Shown one piece after another: positions 33,793 to 45,381 of a stretch of DNA of 64,000 nucleotides. This stretch comes from Chloranthus sessilifolius. Its lineage: Eukaryota; Streptophyta; Magnoliopsida; Chloranthales; Chloranthaceae. The stretch lies in NCBI GenBank assembly GCA_021018995.1, contig CM037593.1, positions 36,965,810 to 37,029,809 on the forward strand, written 5' to 3'. Every line of letters starts with the position of its first letter. Position 1 is the stretch's first letter. The notes beneath the pieces were generated by a model. That model was not told the DNA's origin. It ran no database searches and saw nothing but the letters and a program-made list of their open reading frames with translations. The translations under genes were made by a program, and so were the position numbers.

Positions 33793-36700
33793 CCAATAGC
33801 TATATAATACTTGGTGCTCTCACTACGAGGTAACTTTAGCTATATGTTAGCCCAACCGCTATAAAACGGCCCCGCATTTAAGTTATGATAAATCAAATGC
33901 ATGATTTTCACATCAGAAGAAGAAAAATGAAAGTATGGTTAATGGGGGAAATCAAGGAATGTGTGGCAAAGAGGAGTACAGACTCCGGAGAGCGGTAGAG
34001 GCACCGGGGTTGTAACCTTGGTTCCGCTTATGAAATGCTTTGTTCTCACTTATGGGATGCTTAGCACACGTTATGAAAAAAACTATAACTCTATTTTATT
34101 GGAGTAAGATAAAAGAGACATGAAATTAATAAGAAGAAGATACCGTTTTCATATCAACGAAGAACACCACAAGAATTATTTTCTTTCAGAATGAGTATTT
34201 AAAGGTTAGAAAAAAAAATAAACAAAAAATATGAGTTTTACTTAAAGAAAATAAAAGAAAAAGAATTTACTATCTATGAATTTCTTCCCACAGAGTACAT
34301 AGTCTCACAATATAGCACCTATAGTTTTATTATCCTTGATGGACAGCTTGCTCCTACCTCCAAGCATATTTATGCTAAATTTCTGAAGTTGACAAGATAG
34401 GACTTGTTGAGATGTTGTTCTATTGGTCGTTCATTATTACGGAGAGGCTTATCGATCATAAGAGAAAGGCGACTACTGAGTAAGGGAATAAAAGAGAGTA
34501 AAAAGGAAATAAATAAGGTATGATAGAGAATGAACAAGTTTGTAAAGCATATTAAATTTAGTTAGTGAACTCCAATTGTACTCAGTTCTTATCGTATGCC
34601 TCATATAATTATGAAATTTTAAATTGTCATATTTATTATTATGTTGGCATAATTTTACAATTTATTTATATTTTATTTTTGTTTCTAATCCCATTGTTGT
34701 CAGGTTCTTCTATTATTTTAGAAGTAAACCCTGAAATTCATGTGTGGATTTTGGGGCAATACTGTAACGACCATGATTTGAATTTTGTTGACTTACTGAT
34801 TAATTTAGATACTCTTGATTTAGAAAATAATTATTTAAAATTACAACTATTAGATTGTGTGTACAATAAAATATTATTAGTACCGTTAATTTTATCGAGA
34901 CTGTTAAAGGTTCTGATTTAACTAGTCTGAATTCTTTGTACCTATTTATGTATATACTAGAGTCGTATAGAATATATAATTGAAGGTTTTGTCATATTAA
35001 TGCTACTTAATTCTTAATTAATAGTCTCCAATTTGCCCAATATAGAAATCTTGTTTGGTCACACTTAAGTGTTGGCATCTAGACTATGCATGGCCACGTT
35101 CCACTAGTTATGTTTATTATTTTAATGTGTTATAGGAATTTATGATAGTTATATATAAAATTTATTGTTACATAAATATAACTATTTGTGTGTGTTTAAT
35201 ACATTAACCTATCTATTTCTTTTAGTCTCCGCCTTCTAGTCTCCTAGTTACTTGTATAACTAGGAGTCATTAACCTACAAAGTGATAAGAAATCCTAAGA
35301 TATTAGGACCCTCAATTCCCTCGTCTTCGACTATTTGTTGAGATCCCAACAACTCAACACCTCTCGCAACCTCAAAAATCATCTTTTTCTATAGAATCCT
35401 ACAACAACACGTCTCTTGTTATATGAAGTTCTCTTACCCTAATCCACATGGCACAAATTTTTTCTCGTAGCACAATAATTACACCAAAATTATGCATCTC
35501 TCGAGATTTCTTTAAGCCCGATATCCACGCCTAAGATCTTAACACTTCAAGCTTGGGCGACTTGTATCTTGGGCAGAAAATCAAAACCATCCATTTCAAA
35601 CTAATAGAACCCTCACCATCCACGTTTATTTTCCTATTGTGAAACCCTAAAACAAAAGCGCACAACTCTCTTTTACTCCTACCTTCTATCTCTTCTTGTG
35701 GCTATAGAAGGAGACCCATATTCACCCTTGCTCTCTTTCATGTAACCCAACGAAGAAAAAAAACATAGCATGATGCAAAACATGAAGCTTCTCCAAAATT
35801 AATAGACGCATATTCAACAGCCTCTCTAATCAAATTTCAGTACTCTCGAGATTCGCTTAATTGTGATCAAGAAGATCATTGAATAAGGGGAATTAAACCA
35901 TAAATCTCGTGATCGTCAGTATCGTTCAATCAATTACTAGAAATTGTGATCAACCTCCAATCCATTGCGATTTTAGTATCCGAGGTAGGGGATTCCAACG
36001 ATCAATTTGTGTATTATGCTTCTGATTTGTAAGTATTTAACAATTTTAATAAATTTGGGTATTATATTCTTTATCGCCAACAATCGAAGGTCTCGTGATG
36101 CCTTGGTTTGTGGCCGATTCACGTTAAACAAGTTGCGGCCATCAATCTTATCAATCTTTAAAATCATACTTTTCAAGGTTAGACAATGTGCGGTGTGCCG
36201 CCACTTGCGTGGGAAAGTTAAAGTTAACTATTTAAATTTTGTGTTTTGACTTTCCCACAACATAGCCTCCTAGGCTTCAATAAATATATACCAAATCCGC
36301 GCATTTGGTAGATTCGAATAATTTTTAATGGCACTAGTTTGTGTAACATGCCATCTTTGATGGACCATAAAAATTAGTACATTTATTCAAACACTATAAC
36401 ATCAGTTGTTATTGATTAAGAATATGTTGCTCTTTTTTTTTTTTTGTTGAGCTAATATCAAATCAGTCACTAACCCTTTCGAATCTGACCTCAAAGTTGG
36501 GCCCAATTTGTTTATGTCAAGACTGCACTTGCAGCCAGAATTCTGAAAATTTTCCTAGTGTTTGGCCTTTTGTATCGTTGACCCCTCTGATCGTTAAAAT
36601 TTTGTACGATTTACGAAATTATCAGTAGGGACTACCCCACTTGAAGTTTCGTAACACTTCCATCTAACGGATAAAATTTTCTATAATCTACCCCCAAAAT

Positions 36701-37926
36701 TATTTAGCAATAAATCATATATTTGGCCTTTTATGCACTTTGACTGTACATAAAGTAATCGATACATGTCGGTTGCAAGCATGTGAGCACAACATTTCAA
36801 TCGTCTCGATGAGACCGATATTTGTCCTAATTAACTATGTACGTTGTTAAGGCACATGGTCACTTTGCTTATATAATTAGTTTGAACATTTGAATATGAG
36901 ATTAGAAAAAAAAATAGATTCTTGCATCATTAATGAATGAAAAATATTTGCTCGCGACACTCTTAAAGAGAAAACAAAAAGAAGAGGATATATGATATAA
37001 AGATTTCATCGAACCTTGAAAACTGATTTTGAATTCTAAATTAATTATAAAAAGTATGAATACAATATTATACTTTAGAAATATGCATGTGATTTAAGCT
37101 TTAAATTTGAATGGATCCTGTGCTATAGCACGCTTTCAACCGTTACAACGGTATTTTGAACCACAAGAGCTAACCTCACTTAGTAGGAGCTACGGCACTT
37201 GGAAAAATTGTTCTAAAACGACAATGGTCCAAATCCTCATCGGTGCTTTGACTTTGACTCTAGCGCTATATTTGCGATAGAGATTACTTTAAGTTATATG
37301 TTTAAGTAATGCATGAACATAAAACTAAATATATTTAAAATAAAATGTAAAAAAAAATATTATAATTGGGCACTTCTATGAAATTCACTTGTTACATTTC
37401 CTAAATATGACATCAAGACCCCACTATAGGTTATATAAATCGAACTCAAATTTGTACTTTGAGTTATTTATCATAGAGTATACATACGTGGTGATTTCTC
37501 ATATTTTATTGTATCTTTATTCATTAATAATTGAATAATCACTGAAACTATGTGTTGGATAGCTTAAGACACGAATGGTCTTAGAATCGTCCTACTGAGC
37601 ATGTGGATTTTAGCTCACCCCGACACCACATGTCACAGGTACAAGCGTTGACAATGATCCTGAGTTGGGAGACGATCCTGATTTCGTGCCTAAAGACAAG
37701 GAAGATCTCCCACCTGAAGAATATTATCCTTAGTGAGAATTCTTTGATTAAGACTTGGTACGACTTATAAATTAGCAATAAACCCAACTGCTCAAAACAA
37801 ACAGTTTGATAGATAGTAACATCAAGAACAAGGAAACCGGTAGGCATGAGGAAAAGAAAGATCAACAAAACTTTCTAAAATCCTCATCACACCTTGCAAG
37901 ACCAATGTTACATGGTTCTGATGTTC
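33793..37926. other. 4 kb without recognisable gene
   Basis: AT-rich and non-coding on both strands. The part 35920-36250 ('ccgaggtaggggattccaacg') and the part 37580-37760 ('ctgagcatgtgg', 'agctcaccccg', then an acidic open frame) resemble long Ty3-type LTR/leader sequence. The stretch may be the continuation of 28237-30380 split by element C. That link is inferred only from the intact TSD. Confidence 0.35.
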
Positions 37927-38459
37927 TTAAAGTAGTTGGGCGGGCTAGAGCGGATGTTCGGGTGGCACCCAGGTGGGCGCCCCAAGATTTGGGCGGCCTA
38001 AAAAGTATATATATATACACACACACACAGACATACATATAGTAATATACATACTTCATTTCAACATGAGTGTATGTAACATTTAGATCCACTTATAGGC
38101 TCATCAATCATATGATTCAAATCCACTAATAGGCATGTTTCTTTGGGCTAAGACATACTTTAATGATAGATTGCCACTTGGACAATTTAGATTGATCACA
38201 GATGTTCACCACGTGGCATAATCATAATCACGGTTCAACAGTGTGAGATTAAAAGTCTTAACTTTAGTGGTATAAGATCATTTAAGCACCATTCTGGTGT
38301 TTAAATGGTGCTTAAATGTCGGTAAGGAGCCATTATCCATAAGCAATAAGGGCTTTAAAGTTTAAGGGTCATAGACGGATCGGATTGGGTGGTGTCCAAA
38401 AAAAGAGGTCATATGATCGATCTTTTGATAACTCGACCCAACCCGGTAAAAGCCCGTTA
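37927..38459. mobile_element. Repeat shared with the hAT-1 leader
   Basis: 38080-38340 matches 57550-57790 phrase by phrase: 'atccactaataggcatgttt', 'gatagattgccacttgga', 'gtgtgagat.aaaa', 'taagatcattta..caccat', 'tgtttaaa..gtcgg...ggagccat'. A (TA)n(CA)n run lies at 38008-38030. The left (37927) and right (38494) edges share weak inverted similarity, so a MITE is plausible. Confidence 0.55.
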
Positions 38460-39560
38460 ATTTATAAATCACCCTGCCCTACCCCCAACTTTAAAATGCC
38501 CAGGCGGCGGCTACCACATACCTGGTCCGCACCGGAGCCCGCAACGCCCGGGTGACATGGGTCACTCTTCTAGCAGTGCCAGCCCGTGCGACACCTAACG
38601 CCCGATGCGCTAAGTCAGCCTATCTCTGATACCAACTGTCGCAGGGACGTCCTTCAACGCGCCATCAACCCGCGCGGTGCCTCGCTACCGCATGCAACGA
38701 GGTCAGCCAATCTCTTTCATCAGCTCTGATACCACCCCGCCTAGAGGACTGGAACTCCCCCTCGTGGTTACCTCTGTTTCGCGGCCTACCATCCGATGTA
38801 TCGTGCCCCTTACGACATGCTCGATTGCACCAATGTGTCTCGTGCTAGCGTGCACAACTGAGTCCCACGCAGCCTGCCTTCGTGTGTGTTCCAAATTACT
38901 AGCACACGTCCATACTTGGCCCACATGTTGTCGTGCTCAACTGAGTCCCACGCAACGCTCGTGAAGTTGCCCAGCTGTATGCACCGCGACGCGTAGCTCG
39001 GGTTATACTTCAACCTCACTTTGGGTGCCACACGGCATCATTGCGTCGACGTCCTAGGCTCATCCTTTCAAGCCTAGGAGACACTTGCGCCCCCTCTAGC
39101 AACGCAAGGCCCCGTGTGGGTGGAAGGCATCCTCCAACACATCTCCCACATATAAGGGTAAAACAATAATTCAGCCAGAATGACAGGAGAACCACAAACC
39201 TCTTGGTTTGACATACTTTACTATTCACACCGCAACGCCCCACATCGCTAGCCCAGTTGGCCATGTCGCAGCCGTGTCACTCCCGCATCTTACCCCCAAT
39301 GGGATCGTGTCGCGTCCTCGCAGCGCGACCACATCGCAAGGTCCTCCTGGCCCCATGTCGCATGCCCTCCTGGCACCACATGTCGTATCATCTCGGCACC
39401 ACGATGTCGCGTGCCCTCTTGGCACCACATCACGTGCCCCAGGCACCAAGTCACCACTGCCTCTATGCGAAGTACAAGCAACTCGAGTAGCACTACGGAT
39501 GGCCCAGGTAGCCACATTGCGTACCTCCGTCACAAATGGCCTTTAAGAACAGTGCATGGC
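38460..39560. repeat. GC/CpG-rich block with two reverse PBS-like sites
   Basis: About 1.1 kb with far higher GC and CpG content than the rest of the window. CTCTGATACCAACT at 38624-38637 and GCTCTGATACCA at 38723-38734 are reverse complements of the initiator-Met primer site, so LTR retrotransposon sequence in minus orientation starts here. At 39336-39450 a degenerate 24-27-bp repeat ('catgtcgc.tgccctc.tgg', then 'caccac') occurs four times. Overlapping open frames on both strands are a side effect of the base composition. Confidence 0.55.
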
Positions 39561-40012
39561 TTTTGCTTGGTCCGAATTCGGGCTCAGTTTGCCACTATCC
39601 AACAAACCCGTTCGTTTGGGGTAGGATGAGTTTTAGATTTATAATATATAAAAAACATATATTGTGACTTTTTAAACCAGCTCGTGTGGAGAATTTGGCA
39701 GTGAGGTTCGAACCCCACAAAGAGCACTTGCTTACACTTAGCTAAAAAGGAAAAAAAAAATTAAAAAATTAAGAGAATGGTTCGCTCACAAATAGCCAAC
39801 CAGACCAAACCTGTTCGTAGTAAAGCAGTTCACAGATTACAAGGTTAAGCAACGAATCGGATAACCCAACGCAAGACCGATAGGCAAATATTGTTGAAGA
39901 TTTAGGTTCCCAATGAACAGAAACAACAAAAACCATGAATCGATACCAAACTACCGATCACAAAAAATCCTTTGAAGATTGCTAAAAATGGATTGAAATC
40001 AATATGTTCCAA
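39561..40012. other. Unassigned repeat-like DNA
   Basis: AT-rich. 'GGTTCGAACCCC' at about 39705 matches a Pol III B box, but no A box is visible upstream. Confidence 0.3.
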
Positions 40013-40228
40013 CATGGGTCAAAATTTCGTCCGATACCAATACGTATTGGACGATATGTATCGGTATCAGACTTGGACGATACGGTACATTCAATGTACA
40101 GTATCGCCATTTTGTATGTATATGCCCGGACAATGCATTCAATGTATCGTCCGGTATTTTACTATTCCGATACTTATTGGTTTTGAGCTCAGACGATAAG
40201 TATCGGAAACCCGAAATTTTGACTCATG
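40013..40228. mobile_element. MITE, CATGGGTCAAAATTTCG family
   Basis: 216 bp. It starts CATGGGTCAAAATTTCG and ends with the complement CGAAATTTTGACTCATG. The 8-bp duplication TGTTCCAA is perfect (40005-40012 and 40229-40236), so it is hAT-type. The interior holds 'gacgata' and 'ttcaatgta' self-complementary words. The same family occurs at 41784-41998 and 44412-44612. Confidence 0.9.
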
Positions 40229-40536
40229 TGTTCCAAACATGAAAGTCGTTCTAAATAAAAAACGATCAAAACCACACAATTCAAGTCTTGCCTAGTTTTT
40301 TAGCATCCAAGAGAACTCTGTCGCAGAAAATCTTCCATCCCAAAAAAATATATAGATCTCTTTCAAAACATCACTTCCACACATCAAATGCTACAACAAC
40401 CATGATCGATCAAGACCATTTGCTCTTCGTGTCGATCTAAGGTCAATGTGTTGACCATGCTGACATCAGTATCGGGTAATGCTGAAGTCATTAGTAGAGA
40501 GCAGCGATGTCAGCAAAAAAAACAGATCCAAAAAGT
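40229..40536. other. Copia-like internal remnant
   Basis: No domain is legible. It lies on the internal side of the reverse primer site at 40537, so it is probably the 5' leader of a truncated minus-strand copia element. Confidence 0.35.
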
Positions 40537-40638
40537 GGCTCTGATACCAAAATGACTGTTGAGAGATTAGATTTAAGTTTTTGTAGGTTGATGTTAGCGT
40601 ATTAGGGATGGGGTTAGGTAGGAAGAAGAGTGAAGGGG

Positions 40639-40675
<37 letters not shown>

Positions 40676-40866
40676 TGTGTATTTAGCTAATGTGCTTAGT
40701 TAGGAAATGGGATCCCACTAGCTTTATAAAGTGACCCATTACTACACACACACCCTATTGATACATTACAAACACTTAGATAAGTCTAAACACACCAACA
40801 TATATCTCTACAATCTAGACACACCAACAACTACGAACACAATCATAAACATCAAACACACAACAA
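40537..40866 (-). mobile_element. Copia-2 5' LTR and PBS (minus strand)
   Basis: GGCTCTGATACCA (40537-40549) is a full reverse-complement initiator-Met primer site. Right after it, TGTTGAGAGATTAG opens a LTR on the plus strand, and ACACACAACA near 40857-40866 closes it, giving about 310 bp with the TGTTG...CAACA ends typical of Ty1/copia. A (GA)n run (40645-40674) lies inside. No second LTR was seen. Confidence 0.6.
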
Positions 40867-41775
40867 TAGGAATAACCAAGAGGTCTCTTTAGGCTTGGAA
40901 ACCCTATATTTGGCGCTTTGTCTCTCTCTTTTGTTCGTTATATTGCTGAATTCTAGGTTTGGATTGCATTATTTCAAGATTTATTTATGTTCTTGTTTTA
41001 ATCAATTCCTCTTGGTACATCAAGAGGAATTGGAGAAGAATCCTGCAAAAAAAATGGTGATAGGAACAGCTAACAGTGAAGAAGATTCCTGCAAAGATGG
41101 AGGACAGAAATAGGGAAATAATAAGATAACGAGAAAACGGCACCTAGGATCATCGCACCAATAGCTCTTAGACACTCCAGTATGCCCAAGAAAGACAGAA
41201 CAAATGGATTTTCATCCAACTTCTGTCTTTCAGGTCAGAGTCTTCGATATAACAAGTACACCCAAAAACGTACAAAGCAGCCAACTTGATTTTAGCCACA
41301 CATACCATAAATCAACAGTCCAACTAGATTAATTGCTCTCCATATATGGCATGACAAACCATTTACTTCATTAAAAAAAAAAAAACCCAACAACTGAGAG
41401 GTGATCGATTAACTGCAACTACAAAACAAAAGTAATAGTGTACAGTTCACACGGTAGAAAAATACGACTGCTCTTACATGATTGCATCGAAAACTCAGCC
41501 CATACTTATTCATTAGATTTCCTAACCACAGATCCAACAAGGGCATACTTTCAACACAATAACCAAACTGGCTCATAGTAACCAATCAAAAACATTTTAA
41601 CTTCGGTTTTCCGGAAAAAACTCTAAAAAAAAACACCATCAAACAAATCTGTTTCAGCTAGCTTTCATCGTATACTAACTGACAATGATGAGCGCCCTCC
41701 AAAAATATGATTTTCAAACTAAACCTTATGTGTACTACACAGGCATTGGTGTCAACATAAACAATGACAACGTCA
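40867..41775. other. No gene recognised
   Basis: Includes a short open stretch (40895-41113, +) with no domain and weak copia-like texture. Otherwise AT-rich. Confidence 0.35.
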
Positions 41776-41783
41776 GCCATATG

Positions 41784-41998
41784 ATGGATCAAAATATCGT
41801 CCGATACCGATACGTATCGGTATCGGAGGTGGACGATACAGTACATTAAAAGTACCGTATCGCCCTTTTATATGTGTAATACCGGACGATACATTCAATG
41901 TATCGTCCGGTTTTTTACTGTTCCGGTACATATCGTCCGGTACGTACCGGTTTTTTGACCGGACGATACGTACCGGTTTTCCGGCAGTTTAACCCATG
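41784..41998. mobile_element. MITE, CATGGRTCAAAAT family
   Basis: Starts ATGGATCAAAATATCG and ends TTTAACCCATG, about 215 bp. The duplication GCCATATG is present at 41776-41783 and 41999-42006. It contains the palindromic word ATACATTCAATGTAT flanked by CGGACG/CGTCCG. Confidence 0.85.
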
Positions 41999-42018
41999 GC
42001 CATATGCATTGAAACCTA

Positions 42019-42240
42019 GGCTCTAATACCAACTTGAGTTTATTGGGTTGAGTTGGTATTTTGGGTTCAAGAAGAGATGGAGGAGAAGAAAAGGAGAGAT
42101 ATGATTTGCTTTGTTGGTAAGTGTTACCACACTAGCCTTTACACCACTAATGTTATACCATACATACGAACACTATACCAGAGACATGCATATACAATCC
42201 CACTACCAGACACCTTGAGTATTCAACTTCTCTTGTAGCT
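42019..42240 (-). mobile_element. Copia-type PBS with LTR fragment (minus strand)
   Basis: GGCTCTAATACCA (42019-42031) matches the reverse complement of the initiator-Met primer site with one change. The sequence to its right should be the adjoining LTR; its outer end is not visible. Confidence 0.45.
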
Positions 42241-43450
42241 CTCTTCCTTTGAAAATCAAATTTGTTTTTATATGCAATGGAGAATGGTTCAAACTTCATC
42301 TGATAACATTCAAACTTTGAGCACCCTACTCTCCTTTTTTTGCACTATTTCTTTTTCATTATTTTCCTTTTTTTTTCTTTCATGTTTTTCTTTCTTTTTG
42401 TCATAAATTATTTCCTATTAATAAAACTAGATAGAGTTAAATGACCCAAAAAAAACTATCTGGTTGCTTCTTAGAACAGAAATATATCTCCTTGGCCTTC
42501 TCTTCTTAGAGTTTATTACTGAAACTCAAATGCAGTACGGTGGAAAGAACAGAATGATATCGGATCTCATAAGTATCGCAAGCATCACAATTCACAAAGT
42601 ACTCCAAATGAACAAAATATGTGAAGCAAAACATAATATACGGTGGTAAGAAAAGCATGATAAGGAATCTAATAAGTGTTGCAAGCATCAAATGAACTCC
42701 AAATGAACAAAATATGTGAAATAAACATAACACGGACCTGAGATTCATGAAAACTGGATACAATATTGCTAATGTAGTAATAATCATGTGAAGAGAAACA
42801 ACCACCTGCAAAAATGAACATTTCGTACCAATGTCAAAGCACCAACAAGCATTAACACAGCCCACAATAAAGAAGGAAGCTACTAATCACCCTAGATACA
42901 CTCTTATGAGAAATTCCCATCAAAAGAATCCACATAGTGCAACATGTTATATAACACAAGACAAAATATGAAATATTAGAATCATTTATATAACATAAAA
43001 GATAAAAGTTCTTACGAGTGGCGAAACTATTTATTATTTTAATTTTTCAAATTTTTAATTTTATCTATTAATAAGTAATATTTTTTATATAGGAAGAAAA
43101 AAAGTCAACTACTGAAGCATCATACTTTGATTCTAATATTAAGGATTTCGTGTTCTAGGCATAAACAAATATCAATAAATAAAAATCAAATATGGAACAT
43201 CAACAAATTTGTAACATGGTAAGTATAAATAAATACATATAAAATATCAATAAATATGCAATATTAAAAAGTATGAAATATTAAGCACACATACGGTAGT
43301 GTCACCAACGTTAAGGTTTCGTCGACGTTGGTGTTGGTAGCTGCTGTGATGAGAGAGAGAGAGAGAGTCAAGGATTTTGTAACTTGTAAGTTAACTTTTG
43401 TAACTTTATATAATAAAAATATCATAAATTATAAGTATTATACGTTATTA
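42241..43450. other. AT-rich, no gene recognised
   Basis: Contains an approximate direct duplication: 'caaatg..gtac/aac...aaaatatgtgaa' and 'ggaatctaataagtgttgcaagcatca' words occur twice between 42535 and 42725, about 100 bp apart. Confidence 0.4.
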
Positions 43451-43622
43451 TCCAAAAAATCAAATAGCGTGCATAGCGTCGCCATAATGCTATTCCACCA
43501 TAGCGACGCTTTGGTGACGCTATGGCGTCGCTATTTAGCCATCATGGCTATTTGGTTGTATATGGGGTTTCTCATTGCCATTTGCCATGGCGAGGCTATA
43601 GCGTGGCCTTGACAACCATGGT
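43451..43622. repeat. hAT-like terminal relic with GCGTCGCTA repeats
   Basis: Repeated 'atagcg(t/a)cgc' words in both orientations end in GGCCTTGACAACCATGG. The reverse complement, CATGGTTGTCAAGG, resembles the right TIR of hAT-2 (CAATGTTGTCAAA). The matching other end was not found. Confidence 0.4.
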
Positions 43623-43912
43623 TAAAAGATCATCAAACCCGAAGAGAACCCAAGAGTTGGACATCCCTAGTCAACTACATGATCTGCTAGAAACTAGGCC
43701 ATCACTAAAATACATGTATAGTGATCTACTGAAGTCTGAACGAAAGATGACAAAGAAGAAAAGAAAAGGAGAGACTTTGTACTTGTATGAGCGTGAAGAA
43801 AAGCTAGTTCTTGGGGCCTGTTGAAAGAGGCCTAATGGGCCATTCGGTGAGGCCCATTTAATTGAACTATGGGTTCATGAGAAGTCACTGAAATGACCAC
43901 TGGATGTCTTAA

Positions 43913-45205
43913 TGACGGGGACGCCGACATCGTAGAGATCAGATATGGACCTTTTCGCGTGTACCGACGTCGGAAGAAGCGGAATGGAAATCATCAGAAC
44001 TAGGCGAAAGAGGCAAAAGACGAAATTCTGGAGAAAATTGGAGGAATACAGCAATTTCGATCGATGGAATTGCAATTTCGATCGATCGAATTGCTAAATC
44101 GATCGATCGACTGGCATCGACGAAGTATAGAGTTATGGAGTGAAATTTCGACCGATCGAATGGACTATTCGATTGATCGAAATTTTCAAGTTCGATCGAT
44201 CGAAAGTCGACGGCGATTTTTCATAAAATTATGAAATTTCGATCGATCGATTTATTCAATCGATCGAAATTTCAAATCAATCGATCGATCGAAATCGCGC
44301 CAGGTTGTTTAGTCAATTTAGGAGTTTAATTTCGAACTTCTATTTTGAGGGTTTATTTGTCTTTTATTTATTAATTGTTTTAGGGTTTTCTTTTATTGAA
44401 AGGACTCCTATCATGGATCAAAATATCGTCCGATACCGATACGTATCGGTATCAGACTTGGACGATACGGTACATTCAATGTACCGTATCGCCATTTTGC
44501 ATGTAGATGCCGGACAATACATTCAATGTATCGTCCGATATTTTACTATTCCGATACGTATCGGTTTTAAGCTCGGACGATACGTATCCGATACCCGAAA
44601 TTTTGACCCATGACTCCTATATAAGGTCCTTAAATTGAACAATGTAAGAAGTTATTGATTATGAATGAAAAGTTTTTGCTTGTGTGTGCTTGAGATGAGC
44701 CTCTACGAAGAGTGATTCTTCTTCCCGAGAAGGGTTTGGTGCAAAGCCAAAGGTGTGAAGCCTGCCAATCTATCTATCTATCTTTTATCTTTGCTTGTGT
44801 GATTCTACAACCACAAATTGACCATCATCCTTGTGAAATCCTAAACCCTAATTGTCCCTGAATCCTTGAATCGATCCAATTCAACAAGCGTAGATCCCAA
44901 CTAAGTTATTAAACCTTTCCGCATCAAATAATCAGAAGAAATCAGTGATCCCATCATTGAGTCGTGAGCGCCCTAATCTGGGAAAACCTAGAGTTCTATG
45001 TCTAGGATCAATCTACACTGCAACCTAACGGATCTAGCGCCTGGACTGAACCCTACCTGAAGCATACGTGATTCTCCCATGAAATACTACGAAAACCTGA
45101 GGTATTCGTTATATTTTGTGAATTTTATTGTTTAATTTAATTCTAATTTAATTCCCGTAAAATCAATCATATCATTCACGTAGTTTAGGGAACAGTCCTG
45201 CGTCA
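43913..45205 (+). repeat. Element D 5' LTR with MITE
   Basis: 1293 bp including a 201-bp MITE and its 8-bp TSD. U3 has more than ten TCGATCGA-type palindromes (44055-44295). TATA box CTATATAAGG lies at 44617-44626 right behind the MITE. The leader block 'cttcccgagaagggtttgg' begins at about 44720. Apart from the MITE and small indels it matches the 3' LTR closely. Confidence 0.9.
44412..44612. mobile_element. MITE inserted at the LTR TATA box
   Basis: Starts CATGGATCAAAATATCG, ends CGAAATTTTGACCCATG. The perfect 8-bp duplication ACTCCTAT (44404-44411 and 44613-44620) overlaps the TATA box, so the right copy regenerates CTATATAAGG. The 3' LTR shows the empty site 'ggactcctatataagg'. Confidence 0.93.
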
Positions 45206-45208
45206 GTT

Positions 45209-45222
45209 TTGATATCAGAGCC
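45209..45222 (+). promoter_or_regulatory. Primer binding site of element D
   Basis: TTGATATCAGAGCC, one change from the initiator-Met tRNA site, lies just after the LTR. Confidence 0.85.
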
Positions 45223-45381
45223 CTAGGTTCTAGGTTAGGGCATATTGTGTGTCACTTTAATTTTCATTGCATCTTCTTTCAATTTTTATGTGTGCACGTC
45301 ATGTGTTTGACAAAATTCCTCATCCATTGTGGTTCATGTTTACATGGCATTTAGCACCCGTATTAGTAAGCCGTGTTCACT

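Noticed and set aside
34565-34921. 118-residue plus-strand hydrophobic frame
   Set aside because: AT-rich with no domain and no supporting context; likely chance.
38677-39629. Many overlapping open frames on both strands
   Set aside because: Open because of high GC content; none has a recognisable domain or a better frame than its antisense.
39700-39715. tRNA gene suggested by GGTTCGAACCCC
   Set aside because: No A box, acceptor stem or cloverleaf could be built around it.
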